From NCBI RefSeq assembly GCF_000018045.1, contig NC_009792.1, positions 434,001 to 498,000 on the forward strand: 64,000 nucleotides of DNA. The letters run 5' to 3'. Below are positions 52,139-62,837 of the stretch, in pieces. Under the pieces are notes generated by a model. It saw nothing but the letters and a program-made list of their open reading frames with translations. It had not been told where the DNA came from and ran no database searches. The translations under genes and the position numbers were made by a program. The stretch comes from Citrobacter koseri ATCC BAA-895. GTDB lineage: Bacteria > Pseudomonadota > Gammaproteobacteria > Enterobacterales > Enterobacteriaceae. The stretch's first letter is position 1, and every line of letters begins with the position of its first letter.

Positions 52139-53941
52139 ATGGTGAACAATATGACCGACTTAACCGCGCAAGACGCTGTATGGCAAACCCGGGATCATCT
52201 GGATGACCCGGTCATTGGCGAACTGCGCAACCGTTTTGGGCCGGATGCCTTTACCGTTCAGGCGACCCGCACCGGGGTACCCGTTGTTTGGGTCAAGCGT
52301 GAACAATTACTGGAAGTTGGCGATTTCTTAAAGAAACTGCCGAAACCTTACGTCATGCTGTTTGACTTACACGGCATGGACGAGCGTCTGCGCACGCACC
52401 GCGACGGGTTACCCGCTGCGGATTTTTCCGTTTTCTACCATCTGATCTCAATAGACCGCAATCGCGACATCATGCTCAAGGTGGCATTGTCTGAAAACGA
52501 CCTGCATGTGCCGACGTTTACCAAACTCTTCCCGAACGCCAACTGGTACGAGCGTGAAACCTGGGAGATGTTTGGCATCACGTTCGACGGCCACCCGCAC
52601 CTGACGCGTCTGCTGATGCCGCCGACCTGGGAAGGGCATCCGCTGCGTAAAGACTACCCGGCGCGCGCCACCGAATTCGATCCGTTTGAGCTGACCAAAG
52701 CCAAGCAGGATCTGGAGATGGAAGCGCTGACCTTCAAACCGGAAGACTGGGGTATGCAACGCGGCACCGAAAACGAGGACTTTATGTTCCTCAACCTCGG
52801 TCCGAACCACCCGTCCTCACACGGCGCATTCCGTATCGTTCTTCAGCTTGACGGCGAAGAAATTGTCGACTGCGTGCCTGACATCGGCTACCACCACCGT
52901 GGCGCTGAGAAAATGGGCGAACGCCAGTCCTGGCACAGCTACATTCCGTATACCGACCGTATCGAATACCTCGGCGGCTGCGTCAACGAAATGCCGTACG
53001 TACTGGCGGTAGAAAAACTGGCGGGTATTACCGTACCGGATCGCGTAAACGTGATTCGCGTTATGCTCTCCGAACTGTTCCGCATTAACAGCCACCTGCT
53101 GTACATCTCGACGTTTATTCAGGACGTCGGCGCGATGACCCCGGTCTTCTTCGCCTTTACCGATCGTCAGAAAATTTACGATGTGGTGGAAGCGATCACC
53201 GGTTTCCGTATGCACCCGGCCTGGTTCCGTATCGGCGGCGTCGCGCACGACCTGCCGCGTGGCTGGGATCGCCTGCTGCGCGATTTCCTGGACTGGATGC
53301 CGAAGCGTCTGGACTCCTACGAGAAAGCGGCGCTGCGCAACACCATCCTGAAAGGGCGTTCCCAGGGCGTTGCCGCTTACGGCAAGAAAGAAGCGCTGGA
53401 CTGGGGCTGTACAGGCGCCGCGCTGCGTGCGACCGGTATTGATTTCGACGTGCGTAAATCACGTCCGTACTCTGGCTACGAAAACTTTGACTTTGAAATC
53501 CCGGTTGGCGGCGGCGTGTCCGACTGCTATACCCGCGTGATGCTGAAAGTCGAAGAGCTGCGTCAGAGTTTGCGCATCCTTGAGCAGTGCCTCAATAACA
53601 TGCCGGAAGGCCCGTTCAAAGCGGATCACCCGCTGACGACGCCGCCGCCGAAAGAGCGCACGCTGCAACATATCGAAACCCTGATCACCCACTTTCTGCA
53701 AGTGTCGTGGGGCCCGGTCATGCCTGCGAATGAATCCTTCCAGATGGTAGAGGCGACCAAGGGTATTAACAGTTACTACCTGACCAGCGATGGTAGCACC
53801 ATGAGTTACCGTACTCGTATCCGTACCCCGAGCTATGCGCATTTGCAGCAGATTCCGGTGGCGGTACGCGGCAGCCTGGTGTCTGACCTGATCGTTCATT
53901 TAGGTAGTATCGATTTTGTTATGTCAGATGTGGACCGCTAA
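52139..53941 (+). CDS. nuoC: NADH-quinone oxidoreductase fused subunit C/D
   Basis: A 600-residue fusion of the 30-kDa (NuoC, about residues 1-180) and 49-kDa (NuoD, about 200-600) subunits, typical of enterobacteria. LGPNHPSSHGAFR and IGYHHRGAEKM are NuoD motifs near the quinone site. ATG 52139 gives MVNNMTDL; an internal ATG at 52151 is also possible. nuoE follows 2 bp after the stop. Confidence 0.97.
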   Translation: MVNNMTDLTAQDAVWQTRDHLDDPVIGELRNRFGPDAFTVQATRTGVPVVWVKREQLLEVGDFLKKLPKPYVMLFDLHGMDERLRTHRDGLPAADFSVFYHLISIDRNRDIMLKVALSENDLHVPTFTKLFPNANWYERETWEMFGITFDGHPHLTRLLMPPTWEGHPLRKDYPARATEFDPFELTKAKQDLEMEALTFKPEDWGMQRGTENEDFMFLNLGPNHPSSHGAFRIVLQLDGEEIVDCVPDIGYHHRGAEKMGERQSWHSYIPYTDRIEYLGGCVNEMPYVLAVEKLAGITVPDRVNVIRVMLSELFRINSHLLYISTFIQDVGAMTPVFFAFTDRQKIYDVVEAITGFRMHPAWFRIGGVAHDLPRGWDRLLRDFLDWMPKRLDSYEKAALRNTILKGRSQGVAAYGKKEALDWGCTGAALRATGIDFDVRKSRPYSGYENFDFEIPVGGGVSDCYTRVMLKVEELRQSLRILEQCLNNMPEGPFKADHPLTTPPPKERTLQHIETLITHFLQVSWGPVMPANESFQMVEATKGINSYYLTSDGSTMSYRTRIRTPSYAHLQQIPVAVRGSLVSDLIVHLGSIDFVMSDVDR

Positions 53942-53943
53942 TT

Positions 53944-54444
53944 ATGCACGAGAATCAACAACCACAAACCGAGGCTTTTGAGCTGAGTGCGGCAGAGCGT
54001 GAAGCCATTGAGCACGAGAAGCACCACTACGAAGACCCGCGTGCGGCGTCCATTGAAGCGCTGAAAATCGTACAGAAGCAGCGTGGCTGGGTGCCGGATG
54101 GCGCGATCTACGCGATCGCCGACGTGCTGGGTATTCCGGCGAGCGATGTCGAAGGCGTCGCCACATTCTACAGCCAGATCTTCCGCCAGCCGGTCGGTCG
54201 CCATGTGATCCGTTACTGTGACAGCGTGGTGTGCCATATCACCGGTTATCAGGGCATCCAGGCCGCGCTGGAGAAAAAACTCAATATCAAGCCGGGGCAG
54301 ACGACCTTTGACGGTCGCTTTACGCTGCTGCCGACCTGTTGCCTGGGGAACTGCGACAAAGGGCCGAACATGATGATTGATGAGGATACTCACAGCCATC
54401 TGACCCCGGAAGCCATTCCCGAACTACTGGAGCGGTATAAATGA
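53944..54444 (+). CDS. nuoE: NADH-quinone oxidoreductase subunit E
   Basis: A 166-residue subunit with a [2Fe-2S] cluster (N1a). Cys92, Cys97, Cys133 and Cys137 are the ligands (YCDSVVC, TCCLGNC). It belongs to the NADH dehydrogenase module with NuoF and NuoG. Its last 4 bases overlap nuoF. Confidence 0.97.
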   Translation: MHENQQPQTEAFELSAAEREAIEHEKHHYEDPRAASIEALKIVQKQRGWVPDGAIYAIADVLGIPASDVEGVATFYSQIFRQPVGRHVIRYCDSVVCHITGYQGIQAALEKKLNIKPGQTTFDGRFTLLPTCCLGNCDKGPNMMIDEDTHSHLTPEAIPELLERYK

Positions 54445-55778
54445 AAAACGTTATCCGTACTCCCGAAACGCATCCGCTGACCTGGCGTCTGCGCGATGAC
54501 AAGCAGCCGGTATGGCTGGACGAATACCGTAGTAAAAACGGCTACGAAGGCGCGCGTAAAGCGCTGACCGGGCTGTCTCCTGACGAGATCGTCAATCAGG
54601 TGAAAGACGCTGGCCTGAAAGGGCGCGGCGGCGCGGGCTTCTCCACCGGTCTGAAGTGGAGCCTGATGCCGAAAGATGAATCCATGAACATCCGTTACCT
54701 GCTGTGTAACGCCGATGAAATGGAGCCGGGCACCTATAAAGACCGTCTGCTGATGGAGCAACTGCCGCACCTGCTGGTGGAAGGTATGTTGATCTCCGCC
54801 TTTGCCCTGAAAGCGTACCGTGGCTACATCTTCCTGCGTGGCGAATACATCGAAGCGGCTGTGCATCTGCGCCGCGCAATCGCGGAAGCGACCGAAGCCG
54901 GTCTGCTCGGCAAAAACATCATGGGCACCGGTTTCGACTTCGAACTGTTTGTCCACACCGGGGCAGGGCGTTACATCTGCGGTGAAGAAACCGCGCTGAT
55001 TAACTCCCTCGAAGGTCGTCGCGCCAACCCGCGCTCTAAGCCGCCGTTCCCGGCAAGCTCCGGCGTATGGGGCAAGCCGACCTGCGTCAACAACGTGGAA
55101 ACGCTGTGTAACGTCCCGGCGATCCTCGCGAACGGCGTGGAGTGGTATCAGAACATTTCGAAGAGCAAAGATGCGGGCACCAAGCTGATGGGCTTCTCCG
55201 GTCGCGTGAAAAATCCGGGACTGTGGGAACTGCCGTTCGGCACTACCGCGCGTGAGATCCTCGAAGATTACGCCGGTGGCATGCGCGATGGCCTGAAATT
55301 CAAAGCCTGGCAGCCAGGCGGCGCGGGAACCGACTTCCTGACCGAAGCGCACCTCGACCTGCCGATGGAATTTGAAAGCATCGGTAAAGCGGGCAGCCGT
55401 CTGGGTACGGCGCTGGCGATGGCCGTTGACCACGAAATTGGCATGGTGTCGCTGGTGCGTAACCTGGAAGAGTTTTTTGCGCGCGAATCGTGCGGCTGGT
55501 GTACGCCGTGCCGCGACGGCCTGCCGTGGAGTGTAAAAATTCTGCGTGCGCTGGAACGTGGCGAAGGCCAGCCTGGGGATATCGAGACACTTGAGCAACT
55601 GTGTCGTTTCCTCGGGCCGGGTAAAACCTTCTGTGCGCATGCGCCAGGCGCGGTCGAACCGTTGCAGAGCGCCATTAAATATTTCCGCGAAGAATTCGAA
55701 GCTGGCATCAAGCAGCCGTTCAGCAATACCCATGTGATTGGTGGTATACAGCCGAACCTGCTGAAAGAGCGCTGGTAA
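54441..55778 (+). CDS. nuoF: NADH-quinone oxidoreductase subunit F
   Basis: A 445-residue flavoprotein that binds NADH, FMN and [4Fe-4S] cluster N3. GRGGAGFSTGLKW is the NADH/FMN glycine motif, CGEETALINSLEG follows, and ESCGWCTPCRDG with a later Cys hold the cluster. It starts inside nuoE (ATGA overlap). Confidence 0.98.
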   Translation: MKNVIRTPETHPLTWRLRDDKQPVWLDEYRSKNGYEGARKALTGLSPDEIVNQVKDAGLKGRGGAGFSTGLKWSLMPKDESMNIRYLLCNADEMEPGTYKDRLLMEQLPHLLVEGMLISAFALKAYRGYIFLRGEYIEAAVHLRRAIAEATEAGLLGKNIMGTGFDFELFVHTGAGRYICGEETALINSLEGRRANPRSKPPFPASSGVWGKPTCVNNVETLCNVPAILANGVEWYQNISKSKDAGTKLMGFSGRVKNPGLWELPFGTTAREILEDYAGGMRDGLKFKAWQPGGAGTDFLTEAHLDLPMEFESIGKAGSRLGTALAMAVDHEIGMVSLVRNLEEFFARESCGWCTPCRDGLPWSVKILRALERGEGQPGDIETLEQLCRFLGPGKTFCAHAPGAVEPLQSAIKYFREEFEAGIKQPFSNTHVIGGIQPNLLKERW

Positions 55779-55820
55779 TTGCGGGCTTACCCCTGCATCG
55801 CGATAAGTCATTCGATTAAC

Positions 55821-55839
55821 GCTTAGTCCCTGACTAAGC
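55821..55839 (+). other. Stem-loop between nuoF and nuoG
   Basis: GCTTAGTC, loop CCT, GACTAAGC: a perfect 8-bp stem ending about 20 bases before the nuoG start, next to its GGAAG ribosome site. Confidence 0.75.
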
Positions 55840-55859
55840 CAACTGGAAGCATGCTGACT

Positions 55860-58586
55860 ATGGCTACGATTCATGTAGACGGCAAAGAATATGAGGTCAA
55901 CGGCGCAGACAACCTGCTACAGGCATGTCTGTCCCTCGGCCTTGATATTCCGTACTTTTGCTGGCACCCGGCGCTGGGTAGCGTCGGTGCTTGCCGCCAG
56001 TGTGCGGTGAAGCAATATCAAAACGCGGAAGATACGCGTGGTCGCCTGGTGATGTCTTGTATGACGCCTGCCACCGACGGCACCTTTATTTCTATTGATG
56101 ACGAAGAAGCGAAACAGTTCCGCGAAAGCGTGGTGGAATGGTTAATGACCAACCACCCGCACGATTGTCCGGTCTGTGAAGAGGGCGGTAACTGCCACCT
56201 TCAGGATATGACCGTGATGACGGGCCACAACTTCCGTCGTTACCGTTTCACTAAGCGTACTCACCGCAACCAGGATTTGGGGCCGTTCATCTCTCACGAA
56301 ATGAACCGCTGCATCGCCTGCTACCGCTGTGTGCGTTACTACAAAGACTACGCAGACGGCGCGGATCTGGGCGTATATGGCGCGCATGACAACGTCTACT
56401 TCGGTCGTCCTGAAGACGGTACGCTTGAAAGCGAATTCTCCGGCAACCTGGTGGAAATCTGCCCGACCGGCGTATTCACCGACAAAACGCACTCCGAGCG
56501 TTATAACCGTAAGTGGGACATGCAGTTTGCGCCAAGCATCTGCCAGCAGTGCTCCATCGGTTGTAACACCAGCCCGGGCGAGCGCTACGGCGAACTGCGT
56601 CGTATCGAGAACCGTTACAACGGGACCGTTAACCACTACTTCCTCTGCGACCGTGGTCGTTTCGGTTATGGTTATGTGAACCTGAAAGACAGGCCTCGTC
56701 AGCCGATTCAGCGTCGTGGCGATGACCTGATCACCCTCAACGCCGAACAGGCGATGCAGGGCGCGGCGGATATTCTGCGTCAGTCGAAGAAAGTGATCGG
56801 CATCGGTTCTCCGCGCGCCAGCGTTGAGAGCAACTTCGCGCTGCGTGAACTGGTGGGCGCGGATAACTTCTATACCGGTATCGCTCAGGGCGAGCAGGAA
56901 CGTCTGCAACTGGCGCTGAAAGTGCTGCGCGAAGGCGGCATTCATACTCCGGCGCTGCGTGACATCGAATCTTACGATGCGGTACTGGTGCTGGGCGAAG
57001 ATATTACCCAGACCGGCGCGCGCGTTGCGCTGGCGGTTCGTCAGGCGGTGAAAGGCAAAGCGCGTGAAATGGCGGCGGCCCAGAAAGTGGCCGACTGGCA
57101 GATTGCGGCCATCCTCAACATCGGCCAGCGCGCTAAGCATCCGCTGTTTGTGACCAACGTTGACAACACCCGTCTGGACGACATCGCGGCATGGACTTAC
57201 CGTGCGCCGGTGGAAGATCAGGCGCGTTTAGGCTTTGCCATCGCTCATGCGCTGGACGACAGCGCACCGACGGTCAACGGCATCAGCAGCGATTTGCAGA
57301 ACAAAATCGACGTCATCGTTCAGGCGCTGGCGGGTGCGAAGAAACCACTGATTATCTCCGGCACCAACGCCGGTAGCGCGGAAGTGATTCAGGCGGCCGC
57401 CAACGTGGCGAAAGCGCTGAAAGGCCGTGGTTCGGATGTCGGCATCACCATGATTGCCCGCTCGGTCAACAGCATGGGGCTGGGCATGATGGGCGGCGGT
57501 TCGCTGGATGACGCGTTAACCGAACTGGAAACCGGTCGTGCCGACGCTGTCGTGGTGCTGGAAAACGATCTGCACCGTCATGCAAGCGCCGTTCGCGTAA
57601 ATGCCGCGCTGGCAAAAGCGCCGCTGGTGATGGTGGTTGACCATCAGCGCACGGCGATTATGGAGAATGCGCATCTGGTGCTCTCCGCCGCAAGTTTTGC
57701 GGAAAGCGACGGTACGGTCATCAACAACGAAGGCCGCGCGCAGCGTTTCTTCCAGGTTTATGACCCGGCCTATTACGACAGCAACACCGTGATGCTGGAA
57801 AGCTGGCGCTGGCTGCACTCGCTGCACAGCACCGTGCAGAACCGCGAGGTGGACTGGACGCAACTGGACCACGTTATTGACGCCGCGATCGCCGCAATGC
57901 CGCAACTGGCGGGCATTAAAGATGCCGCGCCGGACGCGACCTTCCGCATTCGCGGGCAGAAACTGGCGCGTGAGCCGCACCGTTACAGCGGTCGTACCGC
58001 GATGCGCGCTAACATCAGCGTTCACGAGCCGCGTCAGCCGCAGGATAAAGACACCATGTTCGCCTTCTCAATGGAAGGGAACAACCAGCCGGGCGCGCCG
58101 CGTTCGCAGATTCCGTTTGCCTGGGCGCCAGGCTGGAACTCCCCACAGGCGTGGAACAAGTTCCAGGATGAAGTGGGCGGCAAACTGCGTCATGGCGATC
58201 CGGGCGTGCGTTTGATTGAAGCATCTGAAAACGGTCTTGATTACTTCACTACCGTTCCGGCCAGCTTCCAGGCGCAGGATGGTCAGTGGCGTATCGCGCC
58301 GTACTATCACCTGTTTGGCAGTGACGAAATGTCGCAGCGCTCTCCGGTCTTCCAGAGCCGTATGCCGCAACCGTACATCAAACTCAACCCGGCTGATGCC
58401 GCGAAGTTGGGCGTGAATGCGGGAACGCGCGTTTCCTTCAGCTACGACGGCAATACGGTAACGCTGCCGGTTGAAATTGCTGAAGGCTTAACGGCAGGGC
58501 AGGTCGGATTGCCGATGGGTATGCCTGGCATCGCGCCGGTTCTGGCGGGCGGTCGTCTTGAGAATCTGCAGGAGGCGCAACAATGA
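55860..58586 (+). CDS. nuoG: NADH-quinone oxidoreductase subunit G
   Basis: A 908-residue iron-sulfur subunit. Cys34, Cys45, Cys48 and Cys67 bind the [2Fe-2S] cluster N1b; HDCPVCEEGGNCHLQ and CIACYRCVRYY/CPTGVF bind N5, N4-type clusters; ICQQCSIGCN supplies the extra cluster N7 found in some bacteria. The rest is a molybdopterin-oxidoreductase-like fold without cofactor. An ATG three codons upstream (55851) is too close to the ribosome site; ATG 55860 gives MATIHVDGKEY. Last 4 bases overlap nuoH. Confidence 0.97.
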   Translation: MATIHVDGKEYEVNGADNLLQACLSLGLDIPYFCWHPALGSVGACRQCAVKQYQNAEDTRGRLVMSCMTPATDGTFISIDDEEAKQFRESVVEWLMTNHPHDCPVCEEGGNCHLQDMTVMTGHNFRRYRFTKRTHRNQDLGPFISHEMNRCIACYRCVRYYKDYADGADLGVYGAHDNVYFGRPEDGTLESEFSGNLVEICPTGVFTDKTHSERYNRKWDMQFAPSICQQCSIGCNTSPGERYGELRRIENRYNGTVNHYFLCDRGRFGYGYVNLKDRPRQPIQRRGDDLITLNAEQAMQGAADILRQSKKVIGIGSPRASVESNFALRELVGADNFYTGIAQGEQERLQLALKVLREGGIHTPALRDIESYDAVLVLGEDITQTGARVALAVRQAVKGKAREMAAAQKVADWQIAAILNIGQRAKHPLFVTNVDNTRLDDIAAWTYRAPVEDQARLGFAIAHALDDSAPTVNGISSDLQNKIDVIVQALAGAKKPLIISGTNAGSAEVIQAAANVAKALKGRGSDVGITMIARSVNSMGLGMMGGGSLDDALTELETGRADAVVVLENDLHRHASAVRVNAALAKAPLVMVVDHQRTAIMENAHLVLSAASFAESDGTVINNEGRAQRFFQVYDPAYYDSNTVMLESWRWLHSLHSTVQNREVDWTQLDHVIDAAIAAMPQLAGIKDAAPDATFRIRGQKLAREPHRYSGRTAMRANISVHEPRQPQDKDTMFAFSMEGNNQPGAPRSQIPFAWAPGWNSPQAWNKFQDEVGGKLRHGDPGVRLIEASENGLDYFTTVPASFQAQDGQWRIAPYYHLFGSDEMSQRSPVFQSRMPQPYIKLNPADAAKLGVNAGTRVSFSYDGNTVTLPVEIAEGLTAGQVGLPMGMPGIAPVLAGGRLENLQEAQQ

Positions 58587-59560
58587 GTTGGATTACACCG
58601 GATCTGATCGAGATCCTGCTGAGCATTCTCAAAGCGGTGGTGATCCTGCTGGTGGTGGTCACCTGCGGGGCATTCATGAGCTTTGGCGAACGTCGTCTGC
58701 TGGGTCTGTTCCAGAACCGTTATGGGCCAAACCGCGTTGGCTGGGGCGGTTCGCTCCAGCTGGTCGCGGACATGATCAAAATGTTCTTTAAAGAGGACTG
58801 GATCCCGAAATTCTCGGATCGCGTCATCTTTACCCTGGCGCCGATGATCGCTTTTACCTCGCTGCTGCTGGCGTTCGCTATCGTTCCGGTTAGCCCTACC
58901 TGGGTTGTCGCTGACCTGAACATCGGGATTTTGTTCTTCCTGATGATGGCGGGCCTGGCGGTGTATGCGGTGCTGTTCGCCGGTTGGTCGAGCAACAACA
59001 AATACTCGCTGCTGGGGGCGATGCGTGCATCAGCACAGACGCTCAGCTACGAAGTGTTCCTCGGGCTTTCCCTGATGGGCGTGGTGGCGCAGGCCGGTTC
59101 ATTTAATATGACCGACATCGTCAACAACCAGGCTGATATCTGGAACGTTATTCCGCAGTTCTTTGGTTTTGTCACCTTTGCCATCGCGGGCGTGGCGGTG
59201 TGTCACCGTCATCCGTTTGACCAGCCGGAAGCCGAACAGGAACTGGCCGATGGTTATCACATTGAATACTCCGGTATGAAATTCGGTCTGTTCTTCGTGG
59301 GGGAATACATCGGTATCGTTACTATCTCCGCACTGATGGTGACGCTGTTCTTCGGTGGCTGGCATGGCCCGTTCTTACCGCCATTCATCTGGTTCGCGCT
59401 GAAAACCGCGTTCTTTATGATGATGTTCATTTTGATTCGTGCGTCGTTACCGCGTCCTCGTTATGACCAGGTAATGTCCTTCGGCTGGAAAGTCTGCCTG
59501 CCGTTGACGCTCATCAACTTGCTGGTAACGGCGGCTGTCATTCTCTGGCAGGCGCAATAA
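58583..59560 (+). CDS. nuoH: NADH-quinone oxidoreductase subunit H
   Basis: A 325-residue membrane subunit, about eight hydrophobic segments, forming most of the quinone chamber with NuoB and NuoCD. GERRLLGLFQNRYGPNRVGW and HRHPFDQPEAEQELADGYHIEYSGMKFG (in parts: FDQPEAEQEL, EYSGMKFGLF) are family motifs. The gene starts inside nuoG; nuoI follows after 14 bp. Confidence 0.97.
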   Translation: MSWITPDLIEILLSILKAVVILLVVVTCGAFMSFGERRLLGLFQNRYGPNRVGWGGSLQLVADMIKMFFKEDWIPKFSDRVIFTLAPMIAFTSLLLAFAIVPVSPTWVVADLNIGILFFLMMAGLAVYAVLFAGWSSNNKYSLLGAMRASAQTLSYEVFLGLSLMGVVAQAGSFNMTDIVNNQADIWNVIPQFFGFVTFAIAGVAVCHRHPFDQPEAEQELADGYHIEYSGMKFGLFFVGEYIGIVTISALMVTLFFGGWHGPFLPPFIWFALKTAFFMMMFILIRASLPRPRYDQVMSFGWKVCLPLTLINLLVTAAVILWQAQ

Positions 59561-59574
59561 GGGGCACAAAGACC

Positions 59575-60117
59575 ATGACCTTAAAAGAATTGTTAGTAGG
59601 CTTCGGCACCCAGGTACGCAGTATCTGGATGATCGGCCTGCATGCGTTCGCGAAACGCGAAACGCAGATGTACCCGGAAGAGCCGGTCTATCTACCGCCT
59701 CGTTACCGTGGCCGTATCGTGCTGACGCGCGACCCGGACGGCGAGGAGCGTTGCGTTGCCTGTAACCTGTGTGCGGTAGCCTGCCCGGTAGGCTGTATCT
59801 CGCTGCAAAAAGCAGAGATGAAAGATGGTCGCTGGTATCCTGAGTTTTTCCGTATCAACTTCTCACGCTGCATTTTCTGCGGCCTGTGCGAAGAAGCCTG
59901 TCCGACGACGGCCATTCAGCTCACCCCCGATTTTGAAATGGGTGAGTACAAGCGCCAGGACCTGGTTTATGAGAAAGAGGATCTGCTGATCTCCGGTCCG
60001 GGCAAATACCCGGAATATAACTTCTACCGGATGGCAGGTATGGCAATCGACGGCAAAGATAAGGGCGAAGCAGAGAACGAAGCCAAGCCTATCGACGTCA
60101 AGAGCCTGTTACCGTAA
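59575..60117 (+). CDS. nuoI: NADH-quinone oxidoreductase subunit I
   Basis: A 180-residue 8-Fe ferredoxin-like subunit with clusters N6a and N6b. The two Cx2Cx2Cx3C motifs are at Cys60, 63, 66, 70 and Cys99, 102, 105, 109. It carries electrons to N2 in NuoB. Confidence 0.98.
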   Translation: MTLKELLVGFGTQVRSIWMIGLHAFAKRETQMYPEEPVYLPPRYRGRIVLTRDPDGEERCVACNLCAVACPVGCISLQKAEMKDGRWYPEFFRINFSRCIFCGLCEEACPTTAIQLTPDFEMGEYKRQDLVYEKEDLLISGPGKYPEYNFYRMAGMAIDGKDKGEAENEAKPIDVKSLLP

Positions 60118-60128
60118 GGAGAGGGGCA

Positions 60129-60683
60129 ATGGAGTTCGCTTTTTATATCTGTGGCCTGATCGCCATTCTCGCAACCTTGCGAGTCATCACCCACACCAAT
60201 CCGGTACACGCGCTGCTGTATCTGATTATTTCGCTGCTGGCGATTTCCGGGGTGTTTTTCTCGCTGGGCGCTTACTTTGCCGGTGCGCTGGAAATTATCG
60301 TTTATGCGGGCGCCATCATGGTGCTGTTCGTGTTCGTGGTCATGATGCTCAACCTCGGCGGTTCGGAAATCGAGCAGGAACGCCAGTGGCTGAAACCGCA
60401 GGTGTGGATTGGCCCGGCGATTTTGTCGGCCATCATGCTGGTGGTGATCGTGTACGCCATTCTGGGCGTCAACGACCAGGGTATCGACGGTACGCCAATT
60501 AGCGCCAAAGCGGTCGGTATCTCGCTGTTTGGGCCTTACGTTCTGGCGGTCGAACTGGCCTCTATGCTGCTGCTGGCCGGTCTGGTTGTCGCCTTCCACG
60601 TCGGTCGCGAAGAGCGTGTGGGCGAAGTGCTGAGCAACCGTCCTGGTGACAGCGCGAAAAGAAAAACGGAGGAGCACGCATGA
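60129..60683 (+). CDS. nuoJ: NADH-quinone oxidoreductase subunit J
   Basis: A 184-residue membrane subunit with five hydrophobic segments; [18 protein letters not shown] is the third segment, where a pi-bulge links quinone chemistry to proton movement. The last 4 bases overlap nuoK. Confidence 0.97.
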
Positions 60684-60982
60684 TCCCCTTACAACATGGA
60701 CTGATCCTCGCGGCGATTTTATTCGTGCTGGGCTTAACCGGTCTGGTTATCCGCCGCAATCTGCTGTTTATGCTGATTGGGCTGGAAATCATGATTAACG
60801 CCTCCGCGCTGGCCTTCGTGGTCGCCGGAAGCTACTGGGGCCAGACGGATGGTCAGGTGATGTACATTCTTGCCATCAGCCTTGCGGCTGCGGAGGCGAG
60901 TATTGGCCTGGCGCTGTTACTGCAACTTCACCGCCGTCGCCAGAACCTGAACATCGATTCAGTAAGTGAGATGCGTGGATGA
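60680..60982 (+). CDS. nuoK: NADH-quinone oxidoreductase subunit K
   Basis: A 100-residue, three-segment membrane subunit of the MrpC type. Glu36 in GLEIMINA and Glu72 in AAAEASIG are the conserved membrane glutamates of the proton path. It overlaps nuoJ and nuoL by 4 bases each. Confidence 0.97.
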
Positions 60983-62820
60983 ACATGCTTGCCTTAACCA
61001 TTATTCTGCCATTGATTGGCTTTGTATTACTGGCGTTCTCTCGCGGTCGCTGGTCGGAAAACCTCTCCGCGACCGTGGGCGTCGGCTCCATTGGCCTGGC
61101 GGCGCTGGTGACGGCGTTTGTCGGCGTTGACTTCTTCGCTAACGGCAAGCAGGCGTTCAGCCAGCCGCTGTGGACGTGGATGTCGGTGGGTGATTTCAAC
61201 ATCGGTTTCAACCTGGTGCTGGACGGCCTGTCGCTGACCATGCTCTCGGTAGTGACCGGCGTGGGTTTCCTGATCCACATGTTCGCCTCCTGGTATATGC
61301 GCGGTGAAGAGGGATACTCCCGCTTCTTCGCCTACACCAACCTGTTTATCGCCAGCATGGTTATTCTGGTGCTGTCCGATAACCTGCTGTTGATGTACCT
61401 CGGCTGGGAAGGCGTGGGTCTGTGCTCCTATCTGCTGATCGGTTTCTACTACACCGATCCGAAGAATGGCGCAGCGGCAATGAAAGCGTTTGTTGTGACC
61501 CGCGTGGGTGACGTGTTCCTCGCGTTTGCGCTGTTCATTCTGTACAACGAACTGGGCACCCTGAACTTCCGCGAAATGGTGGAACTGGCGCCAGCGCACT
61601 TCGCCGACGGCAACAACATGCTGATGTGGGCGACGCTGATGCTGCTGGGCGGCGCGGTAGGTAAATCTGCGCAGCTGCCGTTGCAGACCTGGCTTGCAGA
61701 CGCGATGGCGGGCCCGACGCCTGTCTCCGCGCTGATCCACGCCGCGACGATGGTTACCGCCGGTGTTTACCTGATTGCCCGTACCCACGGCCTGTTCCTG
61801 ATGACGCCGGAAGTGCTGCATCTGGTGGGGATCGTTGGGGCGATTACGCTGGTGCTGGCCGGTTTCGCCGCGCTGGTGCAGACCGACATCAAACGTGTTC
61901 TCGCTTACTCCACCATGAGCCAGATTGGCTACATGTTCCTGGCGCTGGGCGTCCAGGCGTGGGATGCGGCGATTTTCCACCTGATGACGCACGCCTTCTT
62001 TAAAGCGCTGCTGTTCCTGGCGTCCGGCTCGGTGATTCTGGCCTGCCACCACGAACAGAACATCTTCAAGATGGGCGGCTTGCGTAAGTCTATTCCGCTG
62101 GTGTATCTCTGCTTCCTGGTGGGTGGCGCGGCGCTGTCGGCTCTGCCGCTGATTACCGCCGGCTTCTTCAGTAAGGATGAGATTCTGGCTGGCGCGATGG
62201 CGAATGGTCATATCAATCTGATGGTTGCAGGTCTGGTCGGTGCGTTCATGACCTCCTTGTACACCTTCCGTATGATTTTCATCGTGTTCCACGGTAAAGA
62301 ACAAATTCACGCTCATGCAGGGAAGGGGATTACGCATCACCTGCCGCTGATTGTGCTGATGGTACTGTCCACCTTTGTTGGCGCGCTGATTGTGCCGCCG
62401 TTGCAGGGTGTGCTGCCGCAGACGACCGAGCTTGAGCATAGCCGCGTGATGACCCTGGAAATTGCCTCCGGCGTGGTTGCGATTGTCGGCATCCTGATTG
62501 CCGCATGGCTGTGGTTGGGTAAACGTACTCTGGTGACTTCTGTCGCCAACAGTGCGCCGGGCCGTCTGCTGGGCACCTGGTGGTATAACGCCTGGGGCTT
62601 CGACTGGCTGTACGACAAAGTGTTCGTGAAGCCGTTCCTCGGCGTCGCCTGGCTGCTGAAACGCGACCCGCTCAATGCGCTGATGAACGTTCCGGCTATC
62701 CTTTCCCGCTTTGCAGGTAAAGGCCTGCTGCTCAGCGAGAACGGATATCTGCGCTGGTATGTGGCATCCATGAGCATCGGTGCGGTCGTTGTGCTGGCGC
62801 TGTTGATGGTACTGCGTTGA
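60979..62820 (+). CDS. nuoL: NADH-quinone oxidoreductase subunit L
   Basis: A 613-residue antiporter-like membrane subunit, the distal proton pump. [15 protein letters not shown] and [21 protein letters not shown] are the conserved antiporter motifs with the key Glu and Lys; the C-terminal ~100 residues include the long lateral helix along the membrane arm. It is followed not by nuoM directly but by 183 bp with a REP pair. Confidence 0.97.
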
Positions 62821-62837
62821 GTTTGAGGATTGTGGGT

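Noticed and set aside
54390..55874. 494-codon minus-strand frame over nuoF
   Set aside because: Shadow frame of nuoF; the sequence has low-complexity arginine/phenylalanine-rich composition typical of antisense frames.
61027..62439. 470-codon minus-strand frame over nuoL
   Set aside because: Shadow frame rich in His, Gln and Arg, caused by membrane-protein codons on the plus strand.
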